Assembly (NCBI GenBank): GCA_964247975.1
Contig: CAXTWH010000014.1
Coordinates: 43,197-107,196, forward strand
From: KBS-96 sp964247975
GTDB lineage: Bacteria > Acidobacteriota > Terriglobia > Bryobacterales > Bryobacteraceae
Length of the DNA: 64,000 nucleotides
Direction: 5' to 3'
The notes under the pieces were generated by a model that was not told the DNA's origin, made no database searches, and saw only the letters and a list, made by a program, of their open reading frames with translations. Positions 53,376 to 60,501 of the stretch are shown piece by piece. The position numbers and the translations under genes were made by a program. How positions within the stretch are numbered: position 1 is the stretch's first letter; each line of letters opens with the position of its first letter.

Positions 53376-54132
53376 AAAGGACACGGCGAAAGTCAAATTC
53401 ATGCTGGAAAAGAAGAACATTCCTTCTTTAACAGCGGAAGTGGTGGCCGATCTGGACGTTAGCGGATCCACCAAAGGCATTTACGCCAGCGGAGCCATGC
53501 AGGAAGCCGTTCAACGCGTCGTGCCGGTGGCCCTGAACTTTGACGACAACGGCGAACTGCCGGTTTATATCTTCAACGACGGCGACCAGTTTGCCCAATT
53601 ATCGGAAAACCTGACCGCTCGGAACTATACCAACTATGTGCAGCAGCAGATTTTGCGAAACCAGAAATTGCCGCGCTGGGGCGGGACCGATTATGCTCCG
53701 GTGCTGAAACAGAATTTAAGTGATTTAGGTTTTCTTAGAACAAGCGATCATTCGATGGCAGCGAAACGGCCCGGTTTCTGGAGCGCTCTTTTCGGCGGCG
53801 AATCATCACACTCCGCACCTTACTTAACTCAACAATCCAGCAGCGGCATTCCAGCGATTCTTTACTTTTTCACGGATGGCGAGAACGAAGATCGGGAAGA
53901 AACAGCCAAACTGCTCCAAGCTTGTAGCGCGGCGCAAAGCCAGATTTATTTCAACTTCATCGGAGTAGGCAACGAGCGGTTCGACTTTCTTCATGCGATT
54001 GGCGATCGCTTTCCGAATACCGGCTTTGCCCAGATCCGTGACATCGAGCGCACCGCGGGCAGCGATGAAATTTATGAATACCTGATTCCTGACGAATTGA
54101 CCCAATGGTTAAGCAGCTTTGTTCGTAAGTAA
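53359..54132 (+). CDS. VWA-domain protein, TerF-like
   Basis: This 257-residue cytosolic von Willebrand A domain has the metal-ion-dependent adhesion site in VVADLDVSGSTKGIYASGAM (DxSxS), Thr in RWGGTDYAPVLKQ and Asp in ILYFFTDGENEDREETAKLL. It matches the C-terminal VWA part of TerF. Inserted between strands (residues about 130-160) is a Ser- and Phe-rich loop that might be a partner site. The gene overlaps the TelA-like gene before it and is followed by TelA 18 bases on. In Ter systems such proteins are proposed to bring TerD and partners together at the membrane. Confidence 0.9.
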   Translation: MKFDLEKDTAKVKFMLEKKNIPSLTAEVVADLDVSGSTKGIYASGAMQEAVQRVVPVALNFDDNGELPVYIFNDGDQFAQLSENLTARNYTNYVQQQILRNQKLPRWGGTDYAPVLKQNLSDLGFLRTSDHSMAAKRPGFWSALFGGESSHSAPYLTQQSSSGIPAILYFFTDGENEDREETAKLLQACSAAQSQIYFNFIGVGNERFDFLHAIGDRFPNTGFAQIRDIERTAGSDEIYEYLIPDELTQWLSSFVRK

Positions 54133-54150
54133 GGATTGAGAAAAAACATT

Positions 54151-55263
54151 ATGGGAACCCCAACATCAACTGCCTCCAGCCTTCCTGTTGTAGCGGATTC
54201 GCCGGATGTGACGGCTTCGGAAAAAGCGTTGCCGCCGGAACTGATGCAGAAAGCGGCTGAACTGGCCCAACAAATTGTGCTGGACCCGACTAAACCGGAA
54301 ACCATCACCAGTTTGGGCGCTGGTCCGCAACGGGCGTCGGCTGCTATTTCGGACCAACTGCTGAGCCATGTGCAAGTGAAAGACGCCGGGCAGGCCGGAA
54401 ATCTGCTGATGCAGTTATCGGTGAAGTGCCGGTCAGTGGATACAAATCAACTGGCTCCCAACTGGCGCAGCAAAGCTTCTCACATGCCGGTGTTCGGAAA
54501 ATTGTTCACGGCAGCCCAAGCGAGCTTTGAAGGTTACCAACACACGCTGGCGGAGCTTGAAAACATCACTCGCCAGTTAACCGCTGCCCGCGCCACTATT
54601 TTGAAAGATGTTGATTTTCTGGGAACGCTGTATCAACAGAATCTGCAAATCTACAAAGACCTACAGCTTTGGGTCCAAGTGGGCCGCTTGAAGCGCGATG
54701 AACTGGATACAAAAACAATTCCGCAGGCCCGCACCGACGCCAGTGCGTCAGCAGATCCGCTTCATGCGCAAAAACTGGCGGATCTGTTGGGAATGCGCGA
54801 AAGATTAGACAAGCATATTCACGACCTTGAACTGACGGCCATGATTCGCTTGCAGAATGCCCCAAAGATACGGATTGTGCAGGCAGGCGACATTAAGCTG
54901 GCCGACAAGCTGCAAAGCTCCGTGCTGAATACCATTCCGCTTTGGAAAGATAATCTGGCTTTGTCGATTACCCAGAACCGGCAAAAAGAAGCGGCGGAGT
55001 TGGAAGACCAAATTGATGACACCACCAATGCCCTGCTGCGATCAAGCGCCGACATGCTGCATGAAAACGCGGTGATGATCGCCCGCCAGGCCAATCGGGA
55101 TATCGCCGATATTGAGACTCTAAAGCATACGCAGCAGCAATTACTCGCAACCATTGATGATACGCAGCGGATTGCGGAAGAAGGCTTTAAACGTCGTGAA
55201 TCAACGCGAGCCGAAATGGTTCGTATGCAGGAAGAATTAAAACAAAAGTTGTCGCGCAACTGA
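54151..55263 (+). CDS. telA: Toxic-anion resistance protein TelA/KlaA family
   Basis: This 370-residue, fully helical cytosolic protein of the TelA family is named for tellurite resistance and often linked to resistance to cell-envelope toxins. Coiled-coil segments dominate: GYQHTLAELENITRQLTAAR, then DLLGMRERLDKHIHDLELTA, and a C-terminal charged coil (RRESTRAEMVRMQEELKQKL). The core IPLWKDNLALSITQNRQKEA is conserved in the family. The ATG at 54151 is preferred over TTG 54136. It closes the Ter/Tel cassette; yqeY follows after 45 bases. Confidence 0.9.
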   Translation: MGTPTSTASSLPVVADSPDVTASEKALPPELMQKAAELAQQIVLDPTKPETITSLGAGPQRASAAISDQLLSHVQVKDAGQAGNLLMQLSVKCRSVDTNQLAPNWRSKASHMPVFGKLFTAAQASFEGYQHTLAELENITRQLTAARATILKDVDFLGTLYQQNLQIYKDLQLWVQVGRLKRDELDTKTIPQARTDASASADPLHAQKLADLLGMRERLDKHIHDLELTAMIRLQNAPKIRIVQAGDIKLADKLQSSVLNTIPLWKDNLALSITQNRQKEAAELEDQIDDTTNALLRSSADMLHENAVMIARQANRDIADIETLKHTQQQLLATIDDTQRIAEEGFKRRESTRAEMVRMQEELKQKLSRN

Positions 55264-55307
55264 AGCAAGGGAACGTCGCTTTGCGCTTGTCCGTAAAATA
55301 GGAGGAC

Positions 55308-55754
55308 ATGGCACTACTCGACAAAATTCAAAAAGACATGGTGGAAGCGATGAAGGCGAAGGACGAGGCGCGACTGGGCACGGTCCGCATGATTAAGGCT
55401 GCTTTAAAAAAGCATGAAATTGATTCCATGAAGCCGCTGGATGAAGCAACCGAAATGCAGATCATGAACACTTTGATGAAACAGCGCCGCGAAGCATCAG
55501 AGCTTTACCGCAAGGGCAATCGCAGCGACCTGGCCGAGAAGGAAGAATCAGAACTGAAACTGATTGAGACCTATCTGCCCTCTGCCCCGTCCGATCAGGA
55601 AATGGATGCCGCCCTAGAAGCAGCCATCGCGGAAACCGGAGTGACCAGTTCCAAACAGATGGGCGTAGTCATGAAGGCGGTTCAAGGAAAGCTGGCCGGC
55701 AAGCGAGTGGACGGCAAGCTTTTAAGCGAAAAGGTAAAAACGCGTTTAGGTTAA
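55308..55754 (+). CDS. GatB/YqeY domain protein
   Basis: This 148-residue protein shares the tRNA-binding domain of the amidotransferase subunit GatB. It shows the start LLDKIQKDMVEAMKAKDEAR, then GTVRMIKAALKKHEID, KQRREASELYRKGNRSDLAE and the end TSSKQMGVVMKAVQGKLAGK. AGGAGG lies just before the ATG. Stand-alone YqeY proteins may assist amidation of misacylated tRNA, but their role is not settled. It ends nine bases inside the convergent PHA-type gene. Confidence 0.93.
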   Translation: MALLDKIQKDMVEAMKAKDEARLGTVRMIKAALKKHEIDSMKPLDEATEMQIMNTLMKQRREASELYRKGNRSDLAEKEESELKLIETYLPSAPSDQEMDAALEAAIAETGVTSSKQMGVVMKAVQGKLAGKRVDGKLLSEKVKTRLG

Positions 55755-56063
55755 CAACCCGCGCACTTTGCCTTCGAGTGAAGTGCGTACGGTTGTGGCG
55801 GAAAGCAACCTTTCCAGCATTCCTAAATCGGCATCAATGGTTACGTCCTTATCCGTTACTTCCACCGTACCTTTAATGGCGTTGCTGAGAAAACCCATTT
55901 TGGCCGTGCAGGCAAAAGTCAGAGTTTCGCCCTGCCAGTTCCGATGCTCATTTGTAAGCTGAATAGGAAGGCTGCCGACGCCGCGAAATAAATCGTCAAA
56001 TGAGCGGTCCACTGCCCGCTTCACTTCTGCTTTGGACTTATTGTGCGAAACAGTGACTCTCAT
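55746..56063 (-). CDS. Polyhydroxyalkanoic-acid-system family protein
   Basis: This small protein of 105 residues belongs to a family first found with polyhydroxyalkanoate genes, though many members occur elsewhere. Visible are MRVTVSHNKSKAEVKRAVDR, then NWQGETLTFACTAKMGFLSN and GTVEVTDKDVTIDADLGMLE. The alternating charged and hydrophobic pattern fits one alpha/beta domain. No PHA synthase gene is close by, so storage-granule function is not implied here. Its stop overlaps the yqeY end by nine bases. Confidence 0.8.
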   Translation of the reverse strand: MRVTVSHNKSKAEVKRAVDRSFDDLFRGVGSLPIQLTNEHRNWQGETLTFACTAKMGFLSNAIKGTVEVTDKDVTIDADLGMLERLLSATTVRTSLEGKVRGLLT

Positions 56064-56173
56064 GTGGGTATAATTCCTCTTCTAAAATATAGACGCAGAA
56101 AAGACCTGTTCTGCTCCGTGAATCGTAAGCTCAAGGGAAGCTAACGCCGTTTTAACAGTGTCTAATAAGTGAT

Positions 56174-57034
56174 ATGAATGCCTTAAAAACAGTCCTGCTG
56201 CTCGGATTATTGAGCGGATTATTGTTGTGGGGCGGAGAACTGCTTGGCGGCCGCAACGGACTTTATCTTGGTTTGCTGATGGCAGGCGGCGTTAATTTCT
56301 TTAGTTATTTCTTTTCCGATCGCGTGGCGTTGATGACTTACTCCGCCCAGCCGGTTACGCCGGAACAGAATCCTTACGTTTACAACCGGGTTGCGCCGTT
56401 GGTGAGCGGCTTGGCGCAGCGGATGAACACTCCCATGCCTAAATTGTGGCTGATTTCCGACGATTCGCCGAACGCTTTTGCTACAGGCCGCAATCCGCAT
56501 CACGCTTCCGTCGCGTTTACTACCGGAATCCTATCTTTAATGGACGACGGCGAGATTGAAGGCGTAGTGGCGCATGAACTGGGCCATGTTCTTCACCGCG
56601 ATATTCTGATCAGTTCGATTGCCGCTACCATCGCTTCGGCCATTACGTTTTTGTCGCGAATGGTTTTCTTTTTCGGGCCGCGCCGCCGCGATGACGAGGA
56701 AGGAAGCGGCAGCGCGTTCGGCGGGTTGGTGATGATGATTTTGGCTCCCATTGCCGCGCTGCTGATTCAGATGGCGATTTCACGCACTCGCGAATATGAC
56801 GCTGACCAAGCTTCCGCCAAGTACACCGGCAATCCGCAGAAATTAGTTTCCGCTTTGCAGAAGCTTGACGATTATTCGCGGCGCATTCCGATGGACGCAA
56901 CGCCTTCCACGGCCCATATGTTTATTGTTCAGCCGTTTACCGGCGAATCGTTTCAACGCCTGTTTTCCACCCACCCGAGCACCGCGGAACGCATCAGGCG
57001 CTTGCAGGAACTGGCGGTTAAACCAGCTTTTTAG
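56174..57034 (+). CDS. htpX: Membrane zinc metalloprotease, HtpX-like (M48)
   Basis: This 286-residue inner-membrane protease is involved in quality control of membrane proteins. Two helices open the protein (residues 5-45), the zinc site is VVAHELGHVLHRDIL (HExxH) with the third ligand Glu in RTREYDADQASAKYTG, and further helices lie at about 150-165 and 180-200. The end STHPSTAERIRRLQEL is typical. Starts just 110 bases from the PHA-type gene in the opposite direction. The proximity to the Ter/Tel cassette may reflect shared envelope-stress roles. Confidence 0.93.
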   Translation: MNALKTVLLLGLLSGLLLWGGELLGGRNGLYLGLLMAGGVNFFSYFFSDRVALMTYSAQPVTPEQNPYVYNRVAPLVSGLAQRMNTPMPKLWLISDDSPNAFATGRNPHHASVAFTTGILSLMDDGEIEGVVAHELGHVLHRDILISSIAATIASAITFLSRMVFFFGPRRRDDEEGSGSAFGGLVMMILAPIAALLIQMAISRTREYDADQASAKYTGNPQKLVSALQKLDDYSRRIPMDATPSTAHMFIVQPFTGESFQRLFSTHPSTAERIRRLQELAVKPAF

Positions 57035-57052
57035 AAGCGTCGGGCTAAGCTG

Positions 57053-57988
57053 ATGCTTATGGCCCAAACGCCCTGGGGAGAGTTTCCCATTGCTGATGCT
57101 CATGTGCATTTCTTTTCTCACCGTTTTTACCAAACGCTGGCCGCGCAGAAGAAACTGCCGGACGCATCGGCGCTAGGACCGCTGCTGCAATGGGATGTTC
57201 CCGAAGAAAATTCGATTCAACTGGCGAACATTTGGCTTTCCGAAATTAACCGCTACGGCGTCAGTAAAGCAGCGCTAATTGCCAGCGTGCCGGAAGATGA
57301 AGAAAGCGTGGAAGCGGCCATAGCCGCTTACCCGACCCGGTTTGCCGGTTACTTTATGCTTGATCCGCTGCGGCCCGGCGCAGCCGAACGCGTCAAGGCT
57401 GTTTTTGAACGGGGGCATCTGCAGGGTTTAGCGTTGTTTCCAGCCATGCACGGTTATTCCATTACCGATCCGCGAATCGTGCCTGTGCTTGAAGCTGCCG
57501 CAGACCAGCGAGCTATTGTGTTTGTTCACTGCGGGGCGTTAAGCGTAGGCATTCGCAAAAAGCTCGGCTTAAGCAGCCCTTTTGATATACGCTATTCGAA
57601 CCCGATCGACCTGCATCCGGTAGCGCTGCACTTTCCACAAATCCGGTTTGTTGTTCCGCATTTCGGCGCGGGCTACCTGCGCGAAACTCTGATGCTGGCT
57701 GATCTGGCGCCGAACGTTTACCTGGATTCTTCCAGCAGCAATCGATGGATGCTGTATGACCCGTCCGGGTTGGATATTCGCACGGTGTTTCGCCGCGCCC
57801 TGGACGTGGTTGGCCCACAGCGCATTCTGTTCGGAACAGATTCCAGTTTTTTCCCCAGAGGCTGGCAGGCGGAAATTTTCAAGCAGCAGACAACCGCACT
57901 GTACGAACTGGGTTTGGAAGCACCGGAAGCGAAACTGATTTTGCACGATAACTTTCTTCATCTGTTTTCCCGGCAACTGCCCGGTTGA
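57053..57988 (+). CDS. Amidohydrolase-family metal-dependent hydrolase (TIM barrel)
   Basis: This 311-residue enzyme of the amidohydrolase-2 type includes decarboxylases and lactonases. The first metal motif is FPIADAHVHFFSHRFYQ (HxH), another His is in AIVFVHCGALSVG, a further His in IRFVVPHFGAGYLRETL and the catalytic Asp in RILFGTDSSFFPRGW. These suggest a single metal site. ATG 57053 or 57059 could be the start. It follows htpX by 18 bases and may be co-transcribed. The substrate is unknown. Confidence 0.85.
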   Translation: MLMAQTPWGEFPIADAHVHFFSHRFYQTLAAQKKLPDASALGPLLQWDVPEENSIQLANIWLSEINRYGVSKAALIASVPEDEESVEAAIAAYPTRFAGYFMLDPLRPGAAERVKAVFERGHLQGLALFPAMHGYSITDPRIVPVLEAAADQRAIVFVHCGALSVGIRKKLGLSSPFDIRYSNPIDLHPVALHFPQIRFVVPHFGAGYLRETLMLADLAPNVYLDSSSSNRWMLYDPSGLDIRTVFRRALDVVGPQRILFGTDSSFFPRGWQAEIFKQQTTALYELGLEAPEAKLILHDNFLHLFSRQLPG

Positions 57989-57992
57989 AATT

Positions 57993-58751
57993 CTAGGGAC
58001 AGTGTTGAGCGGATGTCGATGAGTTAAATAGCGTTTCGCGCAAGCGCACCACTTCACCGATCACAAACACCGCCGGGTTTTTTACTTCCACTCGATGAGC
58101 AGCAACTTCGGCCAAAGTGCTAATGATGACATGTTCTTCGGGCGTAGCGCCGTGTTCCACAAACGCAACTGGTTCTTCGGTAGGGCGTCCCGCGCCGATT
58201 AATTGTTCCGCAATCTGCGCTCTGTTTTTTACGCCCATCAGAATCACCAGCGTGTCAACGGCAGCATAGCGCCGCGCCCAGTTTTCGTCGATGTCGTCTT
58301 TCAGATGCCCGGTAATTACCACGAAGCTTTGGGAAATCTGGCGATACGTTACCGGAATGCCGGCCAGACCGGGGACCGCAATGGCCGAAGTAACGCCGGG
58401 CACCAGTTCCACTTCCACGCCGTGTTTAGCGGCGAGTGCCCATTCTTCCGCGCCGCGCCCGAACACAAACGGATCGCCGCCTTTCAAGCGAACCACTGTT
58501 TTCCCGGAACAAGCATGATCGATCAGCAGTTGAAAAATTTTCTGTTGTATTTCGTGCTGCTCGCCCTGGTGTTTGCCGACGTATAAACGTTCCGCCTGGG
58601 GATTAATCAGCTCAAGCACATCCGCGCTGACCAGCCGGTCGTAAAGCACCACGTCGCAGTGCGCGAGAACACGCGCGGCCTTCAGCGTCAGCAGGTCGGC
58701 CCCACCCGGCCCCGCACCGACCAGGAAAATTTTGCCCCGCTTCTGGTTCAT
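57993..58751 (-). CDS. cobA: Uroporphyrinogen-III C-methyltransferase
   Basis: This 252-residue SAM-dependent enzyme makes precorrin-2, the branch point to sirohaem and cobalamin. It shows FLVGAGPGGADLLTLKAARV, DVVLYDRLVSADVLELI, VVRLKGGDPFVFGRGAEEW, ELVPGVTSAIAVPGLAGIPV and the end AVFVIGEVVRLRETL. All the usual motifs of SUMT are intact. No CysG-type dehydrogenase part is fused. No other tetrapyrrole or sulfite reductase gene is nearby. It ends four bases from the amidohydrolase stop, tail to tail. Confidence 0.94.
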   Translation of the reverse strand: MNQKRGKIFLVGAGPGGADLLTLKAARVLAHCDVVLYDRLVSADVLELINPQAERLYVGKHQGEQHEIQQKIFQLLIDHACSGKTVVRLKGGDPFVFGRGAEEWALAAKHGVEVELVPGVTSAIAVPGLAGIPVTYRQISQSFVVITGHLKDDIDENWARRYAAVDTLVILMGVKNRAQIAEQLIGAGRPTEEPVAFVEHGATPEEHVIISTLAEVAAHRVEVKNPAVFVIGEVVRLRETLFNSSTSAQHCP

Positions 58752-58849
58752 GTGGTGCTGTCCATTGATGCAGGCCGGCTCGGGTAGCGGGAAGAATCCT
58801 GATTAAATTGTCACACTCTTCATTCATCCTCTTTTTAGGGCGCAAGTGT

Positions 58850-60352
58850 TTACGACGAAGATTGCATCGGCTGTTTTATACATTTGGGAGCTGTACCGTC
58901 GAAGTACTTCTGCGCTAGCGTCCAGCACTCAACTGCAACAAGTCGCCCGAGTAAACGCCCCGCCCAGTCCGCCGCTTTGAAATGAATTCCGCCGTAACGG
59001 CGCGACAGGCCGGCTTGATCCGCTGCTTCGGTAAACGTCTTCCAGCGCAGCGTTACAGGTCCTGCCGGAGTGATTCCCCGCTCAATTCTGGAACCGCCCG
59101 CCGGGAAAACGTAACTACCCCCGAACCGGTCGCTGCCCGTCCATAATAATAGGACCTCGGCGGCAGCAGCGCTGTAGGCGCTGTGTCCTGACACGTAATC
59201 CGGAAACGGCGGGGTCGGTGAACTTTCAAGCTGGTACGGTCTCCAGTGCGAACCGTCTATCTCTTGAGTTCCTTGTCCGGGACCGCCCCAAGCGCGGATC
59301 TTCTGTCCGGCGTAGAGAAAGCGAATGGCGCTGATGGGCCTCACGGAATCCCAAGCCCGTTTCGCATCCCAGGCCGCGATGCCGGCATCGAACAGGGCAT
59401 TGGAAAGCGCGAAGAACATTTTTACGTCGTCGGACAGCGTGTGGCGGTCCCGTTCCGAGACAAACTTGGCAAACGTCAACCAATGCCCCGGCGATTGCAC
59501 TGTGAACGGTCCGTCGCTCCAGTATTCAGAGATAGCTTTCTGCTCGTCCGTGAGCGTTGCGCTGATATGCACGAGTTCGTCGGCTTGCGATTTGTACGCC
59601 TCCGTTCCATAAGTCGCCGGGCCGTAGCGCGCCAACACACGCCGGAACTGATCGCTCTTAGCGAGCGCAAATGGAATCACTTGCCCCCAGTGCGCTCCGG
59701 CAAACTTCTGGACTTCCAGCGTCCCGGTCGAATCGACGTAAGACAGCGGCTGCCAATGATTCGGATCGGATAATCCGCGATTGATCGCCGCCAACCCGGT
59801 GGGACGATTGGTTGGGGTAAACTTCGTCCAATCGGAATACGCTCCAGGAGCGAGATCTCCTGACTGGTCCGAGCCATCGCGGTGCCGCAGTTCCAGCACT
59901 GCCCCACAGGCCACGTTTGCGATGCCCACCGGGGTGTTGATATCCGTGGACGCGCTCACAGAGTATCCAAGCCGGTTCAAGACCGGTGTGTAAACGGACG
60001 CGGCATACTCCGGGAACAGGTCTGTTAAGGCGCGGTACGCTGCGTAGCTGACGGTTTCCTGTCGGTTGTTCAGCGTCCACTCGCCGGCGGGCCGACGTAA
60101 GGCATCGTGCAACTCTGTGCCGACGGCGCGTTCATCGTAGGCCGCCCAACTGTCATACAGGCACGTATTTAAAACGGCTATAGCTCTTGCCGCAAATGGA
60201 GCGCCCAAATTGGACTGTTGAATAGCGCTTAGGGCAACCCTGTTCCATTCGAGAACCGCGTTGTCTAGTGGCGGAGAAGCGGTGTGCGCTCCGAGGTTCA
60301 CGGCCCAGACCAACACGACACCGCCCACAATTACACGTTTAACATTTCGCAT
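58850..60352 (-). CDS. Vanadium-dependent haloperoxidase-like (PAP2-fold) exported protein
   Basis: This protein of about 500 residues has a signal peptide (VKRVIVGGVVLVWAVNLGAH) and the all-helical vanadium haloperoxidase/PAP2 fold. Phosphate/vanadate-binding motifs are WDAKRAWDSVRPISAIR (K...RP), FPDYVSGHSAYSAAAAEV (SGH with catalytic His) and SRRYGGIHFKAADWAGR (SR...H). All ligands seem present. Members can be haloperoxidases or phosphatases, and the sequence does not decide. The ATG at 60352 is preferred over TTG 60373. It is divergent from the large secreted protein with 149 bases between. Confidence 0.87.
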   Translation of the reverse strand: MRNVKRVIVGGVVLVWAVNLGAHTASPPLDNAVLEWNRVALSAIQQSNLGAPFAARAIAVLNTCLYDSWAAYDERAVGTELHDALRRPAGEWTLNNRQETVSYAAYRALTDLFPEYAASVYTPVLNRLGYSVSASTDINTPVGIANVACGAVLELRHRDGSDQSGDLAPGAYSDWTKFTPTNRPTGLAAINRGLSDPNHWQPLSYVDSTGTLEVQKFAGAHWGQVIPFALAKSDQFRRVLARYGPATYGTEAYKSQADELVHISATLTDEQKAISEYWSDGPFTVQSPGHWLTFAKFVSERDRHTLSDDVKMFFALSNALFDAGIAAWDAKRAWDSVRPISAIRFLYAGQKIRAWGGPGQGTQEIDGSHWRPYQLESSPTPPFPDYVSGHSAYSAAAAEVLLLWTGSDRFGGSYVFPAGGSRIERGITPAGPVTLRWKTFTEAADQAGLSRRYGGIHFKAADWAGRLLGRLVAVECWTLAQKYFDGTAPKCIKQPMQSSS

Positions 60353-60501
60353 TTCATTTCTCGTCACAGCCAACCGATGCTGTCCGATTCAATAGGCCCG
60401 GATTTCTCTTAGGTACCAACGCGCATTTCTGTCTTGCTGCACATTGTTTTTTTATGATAGTATTCTTACGCAAGAAGAACCAATTGGCTACTTAGGTCGG
60501 A

